Source: Christensenellaceae bacterium (lineage in GTDB: Bacteria; Bacillota; Clostridia; Christensenellales; SZUA-584). From it: a stretch of 9,788 nt of DNA. Below the pieces are notes generated by a model. The model was not told the origin of the DNA. It saw nothing but the letters and a program-made list of their open reading frames with translations, and made no database searches. The stretch is from positions 1 through 9,788 of the forward strand of contig JAAXZP010000190.1 in assembly GCA_012719815.1 (NCBI GenBank). Direction: 5' to 3'. Of this stretch, positions 1 to 5,717 are shown piece by piece (the first letter of the stretch is position 1; each line of letters opens with the position of its first letter). The translations under genes and the position numbers were made by a program.

Positions 1-38
1 ACGACCAACACACGGATCCTTTTATCCTTTTCCATCAT
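1..38 (-). CDS. cheB: CheB receptor methylesterase/deamidase, N-terminal fragment cut by the window edge
   Basis: Only about 12 codons lie in the window, reading MMEKDKRIRVLVV on the minus strand. This is the first beta strand of a receiver domain just before the expected Asp-Asp pair. CheB has an N-terminal receiver and a C-terminal methylesterase that removes receptor methyl groups after phosphorylation by CheA. The identification rests on the receiver-like start plus its place directly after cheR, a very common order. The first ATG (36-38) overlaps the cheR stop TGA (35-37) as ATGA; a second ATG at 33-35 is better spaced (7 rather than 4 bases) from the AAGG at 43-46, so either could be used. 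A CheY-like or other receiver protein cannot be excluded from this fragment alone. Confidence 0.72.
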   Translation of the reverse strand, partial: MMEKDKRIRVLV

Positions 39-850
39 TGCACCTTTTTATAGACGGACGGTATCATTAGCTTAAACTTTCCGTCTGTCCGGTCGATAGA
101 TTCAGATTGCCCGATAAACAGGTAGCCCCCGGGTATCAGCGCGCGGTAGAACTTTTCAACCAGCTTTTTCTTGGTCTCCTCATTGAAATAGATCATCACG
201 TTGCGGCAGAATATGATGTGCAGCGGCTTCTTGAAAGGGAACCCGCCCTCAATCAGGTTAAGCCGCCTGATGATGACCTCTTTTTTCAGAGCTTCGGTAA
301 CCTCCCACTTCCCGTCCGGTAGCTTTCTAAAATAGTGCAGCTTCCAGTATGCCGGAACGTTTTTGAGCGCATCGTCATCATAGATGCCCTTTCGAGCCAC
401 GTCCAGCGCTTTCATCGAGATATCCGTCGCCAGCACTTTCGCATCCCATTTCAGGCCTTTCTCCGACAAAAAGTCGCCGATCACCATGGCCAGCGTATAA
501 GGCTCCTGACCGGTCGAGCAGCCGGCGCTCCACGTCCGCAAGTCGTTGTTCTTAATGATTTGGGCCATCTCGGGCAGAACGTGCTCTTTAAGGAACTTAA
601 AGTGTTCCCATTCGCGCATAAAATACGAATAGTTGGTTGTCAGATAGTTGAGCATCTGCGAGACTTCGGCGCCCGTCTTGTCGCTCAGCGCATAGTCCAG
701 GTACGTCTTGTAGCTGTCGAAACCGTTGCTCACCAGATAATTGTTGAGCCGGCTTTCGATCAGCGTGCGCTTTTTGATGAGATTGATGCCAAACCGCTCT
801 TTCAGAAAGCCCGTCAGGCGCGTAAAATCGTTGTCACTCAGTTGTAACAT
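35..850 (-). CDS. cheR: CheR chemoreceptor glutamate methyltransferase
   Basis: This cytoplasmic enzyme transfers methyl groups from S-adenosylmethionine to glutamates on the chemoreceptor helices, the adaptation arm opposed by CheB. The 271-residue protein has the all-alpha N-terminal domain (about 1-75), the conserved segment TTNYSYFMRE (71-80, a variant of the usual TTNxTxFFRE), the SAM-binding motif SAGCSTGQEPYTLAM (108-122), the acidic ATDIS motif (141-145) and FCRNVMIYF (214-222). I chose the ATG at 848-850 because AAGGGGG (856-862) sits 5 bases upstream and family members begin with a similar MLxLxDxDF. A longer in-frame start at 913 would add 21 unconserved residues and overlap the mcp end. 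The stop overlaps the cheB ATG, suggesting translational coupling. The short beta-subdomain loop (about 176-184) lacks obvious extra residues seen in the E. coli enzyme. Confidence 0.95.
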   Translation of the reverse strand: MLQLSDNDFTRLTGFLKERFGINLIKKRTLIESRLNNYLVSNGFDSYKTYLDYALSDKTGAEVSQMLNYLTTNYSYFMREWEHFKFLKEHVLPEMAQIIKNNDLRTWSAGCSTGQEPYTLAMVIGDFLSEKGLKWDAKVLATDISMKALDVARKGIYDDDALKNVPAYWKLHYFRKLPDGKWEVTEALKKEVIIRRLNLIEGGFPFKKPLHIIFCRNVMIYFNEETKKKLVEKFYRALIPGGYLFIGQSESIDRTDGKFKLMIPSVYKKVQ

Positions 851-855
851 CACAG

Positions 856-862
856 CCCCCTT
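856..862 (-). promoter_or_regulatory. Ribosome binding site that decides the cheR start
   Basis: AAGGGGG on the minus strand, 5 bases before the ATG at 848-850. The upstream ATG at 911-913 has only a weak GGA before it, so the shorter cheR is favoured. Confidence 0.7.
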
Positions 863-893
863 GTCGTCATTCCCGGCGGTACGCGCCGCATCC

Positions 894-3332
894 TCAATAT
901 TTGCCGAAATCATGATCGTCCAACACTAAAGCAGCTTTTGTCCGCTCTTCTACACACTCCGGCTCTTCCGGCAGCGGCAGCGGCATGCCGGCAACAGGCG
1001 CCGGTTTGTCCAAACAGTCCCCCGCGTCCGAGCGGTCGTCTTTAAGCTTAAAGTGGTCCACCAGACGCTTGAGCATCTCAGCCTGGCCGGACAGCTCTTC
1101 GCTGGCAGCTGCGCCCTGCTCCGCCGCAGCGGAATTGGTCTGAACGACCTGCGACAGCTGCTCGATGCCCCGGTTCACATGCGCGATGCTGGTGGCCTGC
1201 TCGTTGGAAGCAGCCGCAATGCCGTGCAGCAGTTCCTGCGACTTGTGCGACCCGGATACGATGTCGCTCAGCGTGGCGGCAGTCGTCTCAGCGATGGCCG
1301 TACCCGCTTGCACTCTCTCGATAGAGCTTTCTATCAGTGCGGTGGTCTCTTTCGCAGCCTGCGCGCTGCGTGCCGCCAGATTTCTCACCTCTTCCGCCAC
1401 CACAGCAAAGCCCTTGCCGTGCACGCCAGCCCGCGCGGCTTCCACCGCCGCGTTCAGCGCCAGTATGTTTGTCTGGAACGCGATGTCGTCGATTACCTTG
1501 ATAATCTTGGAGATGTTGGCCGCCGATTCGTTGATCTCCTCCATCGACTTCAGCATGGCCGCCATCTGCTCGTTGCCTTCGTCCGCCGCTTTCATGGCTT
1601 TCTCCGCCAGATCGGCCGACGCGTTGGCATCCAAAGCGTTCTGCCGGACCTGCTCGGCGATCTGCGATATCGATGCAAGCAGTTCCTCAATGGCACTGGC
1701 CTGTTCGGTGGCGCCCTGAGATATCTCCTGGTTGCCCGACGAAACCTGCCGAGAGCTCGCCATCACCTGTTCCGCAGCCGCATTTATCTCCGATATGATA
1801 TCGCCCATAGAGTCGATGATGATATTGATGGAATCCTTCAGTCGGGCGAAATCGCCGAGGTATTCCGCCGTAATGCCTACGGTTAGGTCTCCTTCCGCCA
1901 CCGCGCCGAGCACCTGTGCGATCTCTTCAATATAGGCTCTTATCGCGCTGACGCTCTTGTGCAGGTTGTCGCTGATGCGGCTGAACAGATCATAGATTCC
2001 CTGCGTGTCCTGGTCGGCCTCGGACACTTCCATATCGCAGACCAGCTCGCCGCGCGCCATCCGTTCCAGATTGATCAGCAGCTTCTCCACCTGCTGCCTC
2101 TGATACCTCTCCTGTTTTTCCGACACGACGCGCGCATTGACAACCTCTTTAAACGCCTGACGAACATCCTTGTCCAGCACGCTGGTCAGCTGGCCCACCT
2201 CGTCCATCGACTTGACGGTTATCTGAGCGTCCAGATCTCCTTCCGCCAGCTTTCTCGCAAACTCCGCCGTCCTCTTTAAAGGCTTTGTCACAATCACGCG
2301 CGTGGTAATGATGAGGCACAGCGCGCACACAACCAGAATGCCGCCAAAAATCAGCATCAGCGTCAGCGTCATCTGGCGGGATGCCGCCATAATTTCACTG
2401 GTTTCCACAGAGATGCACAGCGACCACGGCGTTGCGGTATCCCCCATTATAACCGGAAGATAGATGCTGTTGACTTCGGCGCCGTTCACCACCGATTTGT
2501 CCCCTTCGGACTTGAATTCCTGGCCGTTTTTGATCGCGGCCATGGCCTGCTCTGCGTTACTCACACCCAGTTCCGCGATGCTCTTGCCCAGATATTTGGC
2601 GTCCGGACCCATCACGACTTTTCCGGCGTTGGTCAGCAGAAACGCAGTCCCGGTCTTAAAATCTCCCATGTTTAGCTGCATTTTTTGCAGGTCGCTTAAG
2701 GCCAGGTCCACGCCCGTCACGCCCGCAACGCGACCGGAAGCATTCTTCACGGGAACAGATATGCTCGTCAGCAACACCTGTTTGCCGTCAATTTCATAAT
2801 TGTAGGGTTCCAGCATGGCTTCAGCGCCGGTGTTTTTCGCGATCAGATAGTAATCCGATGTGTCATAGTCTGTCAGCGCAGTCAAGGACGCCTTACCGCC
2901 CGACCGGACCCAGTAGGGTATGAACCGGCCGGTAGCGTCCGACCCTTCCGCTCCCCTGTACACCAGGTCCAGCCCGTCCAGCGCGTTTTTCTCCCAGCAG
3001 GACCAGATGCCCAGCAGCTTTTCATTGCGCTCCAGGGTGTTCTTCATGATGCTGTTGAACACTTCCCGCCGGTTTTCTTTTGCGATGTCCTCATACCCCT
3101 GCATACTGTTCGCCAGCATGCGCGCCGTCTCGAAAGCAGAAGTGAGTTCCAGCTCGACTGCCTGGGCGTTGCTCCTGGCCAATGCATCCATCTGCGCATT
3201 GGCATTGGCGAGGCTGAACTGTGTGGTCAGTAAAATCACCACTGCGAACGCTCCCGCCATCATCAGGAGCAGCAGCGACAGGCTCAGCGCTGTCAGCTTT
3301 GCACCCACGGATAAATACCGTTTTTTCTTCAT
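894..3332 (-). CDS. Methyl-accepting chemotaxis protein with dCache sensor and several HAMP units
   Basis: This transmembrane receptor of 812 residues senses a ligand outside the cell and controls CheA through CheW. In order: a basic N-terminus; membrane helix 1 (about 13-38); an extracellular region (about 40-318) of the size and pattern of a double Cache domain, with GRFIPYW (135-141) and GVTGVDLAL (204-212) typical of that fold; membrane helix 2 (about 322-346); a first HAMP (about 347-398, with EGDLDAQI); two further HAMP-like units (about 408-520, with RGELVCDM and EGDLTVGI); and a long coiled-coil signalling hairpin with the conserved tip IDDIAFQTNILALNAAVEAA (614-633) and GFAVVAEEVRNLA (641-653). 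A Pro-rich tail of about 45 residues ends in DFGKY. The ATG at 3330-3332 has a perfect Shine-Dalgarno; the in-frame ATG at 3386 adds 18 unlikely residues. The ligand cannot be predicted. Confidence 0.95.
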   Translation of the reverse strand: MKKKRYLSVGAKLTALSLSLLLLMMAGAFAVVILLTTQFSLANANAQMDALARSNAQAVELELTSAFETARMLANSMQGYEDIAKENRREVFNSIMKNTLERNEKLLGIWSCWEKNALDGLDLVYRGAEGSDATGRFIPYWVRSGGKASLTALTDYDTSDYYLIAKNTGAEAMLEPYNYEIDGKQVLLTSISVPVKNASGRVAGVTGVDLALSDLQKMQLNMGDFKTGTAFLLTNAGKVVMGPDAKYLGKSIAELGVSNAEQAMAAIKNGQEFKSEGDKSVVNGAEVNSIYLPVIMGDTATPWSLCISVETSEIMAASRQMTLTLMLIFGGILVVCALCLIITTRVIVTKPLKRTAEFARKLAEGDLDAQITVKSMDEVGQLTSVLDKDVRQAFKEVVNARVVSEKQERYQRQQVEKLLINLERMARGELVCDMEVSEADQDTQGIYDLFSRISDNLHKSVSAIRAYIEEIAQVLGAVAEGDLTVGITAEYLGDFARLKDSINIIIDSMGDIISEINAAAEQVMASSRQVSSGNQEISQGATEQASAIEELLASISQIAEQVRQNALDANASADLAEKAMKAADEGNEQMAAMLKSMEEINESAANISKIIKVIDDIAFQTNILALNAAVEAARAGVHGKGFAVVAEEVRNLAARSAQAAKETTALIESSIERVQAGTAIAETTAATLSDIVSGSHKSQELLHGIAAASNEQATSIAHVNRGIEQLSQVVQTNSAAAEQGAAASEELSGQAEMLKRLVDHFKLKDDRSDAGDCLDKPAPVAGMPLPLPEEPECVEERTKAALVLDDHDFGKY

Positions 3333-3337
3333 TAAAT

Positions 3338-3344
3338 CCTCCTT
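3338..3344 (-). promoter_or_regulatory. Strong Shine-Dalgarno that sets the mcp start
   Basis: AAGGAGG on the minus strand, 5 bases before the ATG at 3330-3332. It is a perfect match to the anti-Shine-Dalgarno sequence and rules in favour of the MKKKRYL start over the upstream one. Confidence 0.85.
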
Positions 3345-3391
3345 GCTGCCCCGTCCTGCCGAAATCGGGACACGAGTGTAAAACACGGCTA

Positions 3392-3865
3392 TTACTCTTC
3401 GCCTTCATCAAAAAGCATCTTGCAGTCCAGCAGCAGTATCACATCGCTGTCCACCTTGCCGATGCCTTGCAGGTATTTGTTCTTGATGCCGCTCTTGTGG
3501 CTGGGAGGCGGCACCATGTTTTCGCCGTCGATGGATATTACCTCGGATACTTTATCGACGATCAATCCCATCGTCATGTTATCCACATCAATCACGATGA
3601 TGCAGGTCCTGTCGTCATACTCGATGGGCTCCTTGCGGAATTTCAACCGCATGTCGATCACGGGAATGATTTTCCCGCGCAGGTTGATGATTCCCTTGAT
3701 ATAGTCCTTCACCTCGGGCACTTTGGTGATGGGATGCATGCCGATGATCTCGGTAACGTATCCGATCTCGATACCGTAAATCTCTTCCCCAAGATAAAAC
3801 GTGAGGTAACGGCCCTGCTGCGTATCCTCGCGCTGTTCCAAAAGCTCATCGCTTGCAGTTTTCAT
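3392..3865 (-). CDS. cheW: CheW chemotaxis coupling protein
   Basis: CheW is the cytoplasmic adaptor linking receptor tips to the P5 domain of CheA in the signalling array. The 157-residue protein has the usual single-domain length and beta-rich pattern: RYLTFYLGEEIYGIEI (19-34), the EIIG...PITKVPEVKDYIKGIINLRG block (39-64), IIPVIDMR (66-73), the second subdomain TCIIVIDV (87-94) with GLIVDKVSEVISI (100-112), and a C-terminal VILLLDCKMLF (142-152). The NLRGKIIPVIDMR signature (61-73) is intact. I chose the ATG at 3863-3865 because GAAGGGG (3872-3878) lies 6 bases upstream; the start at 3886 would place the ribosome binding site inside the gene. It is the first gene of the leftward unit, 59 bases before mcp, and is probably read from the sigma-28-like promoter at 3991-4018. 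Confidence 0.95.
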   Translation of the reverse strand: MKTASDELLEQREDTQQGRYLTFYLGEEIYGIEIGYVTEIIGMHPITKVPEVKDYIKGIINLRGKIIPVIDMRLKFRKEPIEYDDRTCIIVIDVDNMTMGLIVDKVSEVISIDGENMVPPPSHKSGIKNKYLQGIGKVDSDVILLLDCKMLFDEGEE

Positions 3866-3877
3866 AATATACCCCTT

Positions 3878-3893
3878 CCATTGCAATCAATGG
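3878..3893 (-). repeat. Perfect short inverted repeat touching the cheW ribosome binding site
   Basis: CCATTG-CAAT-CAATGG on the plus strand: 6-base arms around a 4-base loop. On the cheW transcript it would form a small hairpin whose 3' arm runs into the GAAGGGG ribosome binding site (3872-3878). It could be a translational control hairpin or an operator. It is short enough to be chance. Confidence 0.4.
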
Positions 3894-3911
3894 TGGTGTG
3901 CGCTGCCCTCC

Positions 3912-3964
3912 GGGCTGCCCGCTGCGATCGGGAGGAGAATACGGCAGCTTATGCGGCGCAGCCC
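3912..3964 (-). repeat. Nested inverted repeats in the cheW leader
   Basis: An outer pair GGGCTGC (3912-3918) and GCAGCCC (3958-3964) encloses an inner pair GCTGC (3921-3925) and GCAGC (3944-3948). The stretch is much more GC-rich than the rest of the gap. It lies inside the predicted 5' untranslated region of cheW (roughly 3866-3984), so the leader RNA may fold into an extended hairpin. No known riboswitch class was recognised. Confidence 0.35.
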
Positions 3965-3990
3965 TTCACTTCGCTTTTTTGATAACTTTA

Positions 3991-4018
3991 TTATCGATAT
4001 ACCGGGCCTTAATCTTTA
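3991..4018 (-). promoter_or_regulatory. Sigma-28 (SigD/FliA)-like promoter for cheW-mcp-cheR-cheB
   Basis: On the minus strand, TAAA (4018-4015), a 16-base spacer, then ATCGATAA (3998-3991). The flagellar sigma-factor consensus is TAAA, 14-16 bases, then GCCGATAA or GCCGATAT; the -35 core is perfect and the -10 matches 6 of 8. It predicts a start near 3984 and a leader of about 118 bases. Assigned from the motif and its position; not verified. Confidence 0.55.
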
Positions 4019-4091
4019 GGCAGTTCACGCATCGTCCGGGAGAAAACGGCCATAACTGCCCACTGCTTATGCCGCTCGCAAAAAATAAGTT

Positions 4092-4117
4092 TAAAAGCCG
4101 TGAAAAATACACGATAT
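4092..4117 (+). promoter_or_regulatory. Sigma-28 (SigD/FliA)-like promoter for cheC-cheD-cheY-cheA and the HD-GYP gene
   Basis: TAAA (4092-4095), a 14-base spacer, then CACGATAT (4110-4117). This fits the SigD pattern TAAA, 14-16 bases, GCCGATAT, with a perfect -35 core and 6 of 8 in the -10. The predicted start near 4124 leaves a leader of about 29 bases before cheC. Confidence 0.65.
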
Positions 4118-4152
4118 ATCTTATCAGTAAGTCAAAAAACAAAGGGTAGCAA

Positions 4153-4776
4153 ATGTTTGACATCAACAATGTGAATCAGACAACGCTTGATTTTTTTCGG
4201 GAGATAGAGAATATCGGCGCCGGCCATGCCGCCACAGCGCTGTCCATGATGACGGGCCGCCAGATCACTATCTCCGTGCCGCGCGCACAGCTTTGCGGCT
4301 ACAACGAGATCACACACATCATGAACGGGCCGGAAAACGTGGTAGTCGGGCTGCTCGTGGGTATTTCCGACGACCTGCGCGGCTTCATACTGTTGGTGCT
4401 CGACCTGAATGATGCGCGTGTGCTGGGCAGCACACTGCTCGGTGAACCGATAGAAAATGTGAGCGAAGACGGCGAGTTCAGCGAGATGCAGGTGTCCGCT
4501 CTCCGCGAAGTTGCCAATATACTGATCGGTTCGTATATCACCGCGATTTCCGAGCTAACCGGGCTGCGCATCAACGCCTCGGTGCCTGAGCTGGTGGTCG
4601 ATATGGCAGGCGCTGTGATGAATCTCCTCGCAGCTGCCTACGGCGAATACGGAGACCACGTGCTCTTTCTGGAGACACAGTTTTCGGATCAGGGGCAATG
4701 CCTGTACGGCCATTTCTTCCTGATACCGGAAATCGAGTCTTACCAGACGCTGCTCACAAAGATGGGGATATCGTAA
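4153..4776 (+). CDS. cheC: CheC, CheY-P phosphatase
   Basis: CheC dephosphorylates CheY-P and binds CheD, giving feedback between CheY-P level and receptor modification. At 207 residues it is close to the B. subtilis length. Both pseudo-symmetric halves keep the CheC/FliY/CheX active-site pattern [DS]-x3-E-x2-N-x22-P. The first has D13, E17, N20 and P43; the second has S115, E119, N122 and P145, so two catalytic sites are predicted. The flanking GAGHAATALS (22-31) and ILIGSYITAIS (123-133) helices are also typical. The ATG at 4153 follows AAAGGG (4141-4146) by 6 bases. It opens the rightward operon, and its stop TAA shares its last A with the cheD ATG. The lack of an N-terminal switch peptide and of a C-terminal FliN-like domain argues against FliY. 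Confidence 0.95.
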   Translation: MFDINNVNQTTLDFFREIENIGAGHAATALSMMTGRQITISVPRAQLCGYNEITHIMNGPENVVVGLLVGISDDLRGFILLVLDLNDARVLGSTLLGEPIENVSEDGEFSEMQVSALREVANILIGSYITAISELTGLRINASVPELVVDMAGAVMNLLAAAYGEYGDHVLFLETQFSDQGQCLYGHFFLIPEIESYQTLLTKMGIS

Positions 4777-5261
4777 TGGCGACGCTGACGATTGGTATTG
4801 CCGAGCAGGTCGTCTCCAGAGCGCCCGACAGGCTGGTGACGCTGGGGCTGGGGTCCTGCGTGGGGTTGGTACTCTTTGACCCGGTTACAAAGATAGGCGG
4901 TATGGTGCACATCATGCTGCCCTGCGCGCCCCAAGGTATGGCGGAGATCAACAAGTTCAAGTTTGCGGACACGGCGGTGCCGGAGATGATCCGGCTGGTC
5001 ACCCGCGCGGGAGCGTCGCGGCATATGCTGCAGGCCAAGCTGGCAGGCGGGGCCCATATGTTCAACAACAGCTATCAGACTGATATGCTGAACATCGGCA
5101 AAAGAAATGTGGACGTATGCCTTGCGCAGCTGCAGGCGCATCGCATACCCGTCGCCGCACAGGATACCGGGGGAACTATCGGCCGATCCATTGAGTTTAA
5201 CTGTGAGGACGGCACATTGCAGGTACGGACGGTTGCCCCCAAATCTTTGCGATTAATATGA
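4776..5261 (+). CDS. cheD: CheD, chemoreceptor glutamine deamidase
   Basis: CheD converts specific receptor glutamines to glutamates and is sequestered by CheC when CheY-P is present. The 161-residue protein carries the expected catalytic residues at the spacing known from T. maritima CheD: T22, C28 in LGLGSCVG (23-30) and H45 in GGMVHIMLP (41-49). AKLAGGAHMF (residues 89-98) is a further conserved glycine-rich segment, followed by the C-terminal GGTIGRS (130-136) and LQVRTV. The ATG at 4776 overlaps the cheC stop by one base (TAATG), with GGGGA (4764-4768) 7 bases upstream, so translation is probably coupled. A longer reading from 4698 runs through the cheC 3' end and is not supported. The pair with cheC is the classic Gram-positive and Thermotoga arrangement. 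Confidence 0.95.
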   Translation: MATLTIGIAEQVVSRAPDRLVTLGLGSCVGLVLFDPVTKIGGMVHIMLPCAPQGMAEINKFKFADTAVPEMIRLVTRAGASRHMLQAKLAGGAHMFNNSYQTDMLNIGKRNVDVCLAQLQAHRIPVAAQDTGGTIGRSIEFNCEDGTLQVRTVAPKSLRLI

Positions 5262-5312
5262 TGATTTTTGGTTTATTGATAATTTGCTGATTTGTGTAAT
5301 GGAGGACTGCAA

Positions 5313-5669
5313 ATGAAAAGAGTACTGATTGTGGATGACGCAGCATTTATGAGGGTTTCTATCAAAAACATGCTGAGCCGGCACAATTACGAGATCGTCG
5401 GCGAAGCCGAAAACGGCAAGGCCGCAATCATAAAGTATCAGGAATTAAAGCCCGACATCGTCACTATGGATATCACGATGCCGGAGATGGACGGACTGAC
5501 CAGTTTGAAGGAAATACTCGCTCTCGACCCGTCGGCCAATGTGATCATGGTGTCTGCGATGGGCCAGGAAAGCATGGTGCGGGAAGCCGTTCTGGCGGGC
5601 GCCAAGGGTTTTATCGTCAAACCGTTCAAAGAGGACACCATCCTCTCCGCGCTGCAGAACCTGGGCTGA
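5313..5669 (+). CDS. cheY: CheY chemotaxis response regulator
   Basis: A single receiver domain of 118 residues that carries the signal from CheA to the flagellar motor switch. The acidic pocket D8-D9, the phosphorylation site D53 in TMDITMPEMDG (51-61), the switch residue S81 in MVSAMG, the aromatic F100 in the position of the E. coli Tyr/Phe switch, and K103 in KPF are all present. No output domain follows. The ATG at 5313 is preceded by GGAGG (5301-5305) with 7 bases between; an upstream TTG start at 5292 would place that site inside the coding region and is rejected. A 51-base AT-rich gap separates it from cheD. Its place between cheD and cheA supports CheY rather than another single-domain regulator such as Spo0F. 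Confidence 0.95.
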   Translation: MKRVLIVDDAAFMRVSIKNMLSRHNYEIVGEAENGKAAIIKYQELKPDIVTMDITMPEMDGLTSLKEILALDPSANVIMVSAMGQESMVREAVLAGAKGFIVKPFKEDTILSALQNLG

Positions 5670-5717
5670 CGCGCCGTAAGCAACCAAGAACTATTTTGAT
5701 GTTGAAGGGGAATAGTA

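Noticed and set aside
335..847. Open frame of 170 codons on the plus strand opposite cheR
   Set aside because: It has no ribosome binding site or family resemblance and is antisense to a clearly conserved cheR; it is a shadow frame.
851..913. Longer cheR N-terminus from the ATG at 913
   Set aside because: It would overlap the mcp end by 20 bases, has a weak ribosome binding site and adds residues not typical of CheR, whereas the ATG at 850 has AAGGGGG at good spacing.
1053..1886. Open frame of 277 codons on the plus strand opposite mcp
   Set aside because: The sequence is Arg/His/Leu-rich low-quality protein from the reverse of a coiled-coil gene; shadow frame.
3971..3990. T-run in the che gap as a terminator
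   Set aside because: No stable hairpin directly precedes the six T bases, and no rightward gene ends here.
4106..4135. Possible minus-strand sigma-A promoter, TTGACT with TGTATT
   Set aside because: The spacer is 18 bases and the -10 matches only 4 of 6; the sigma-28-like site at 3991-4018 is closer to cheW and fits better.
3898..4149. Small open frame of 83 codons in the che intergenic gap
   Set aside because: It crosses both predicted promoters and the inverted repeats, lacks a convincing ribosome binding site and has an unremarkable composition.
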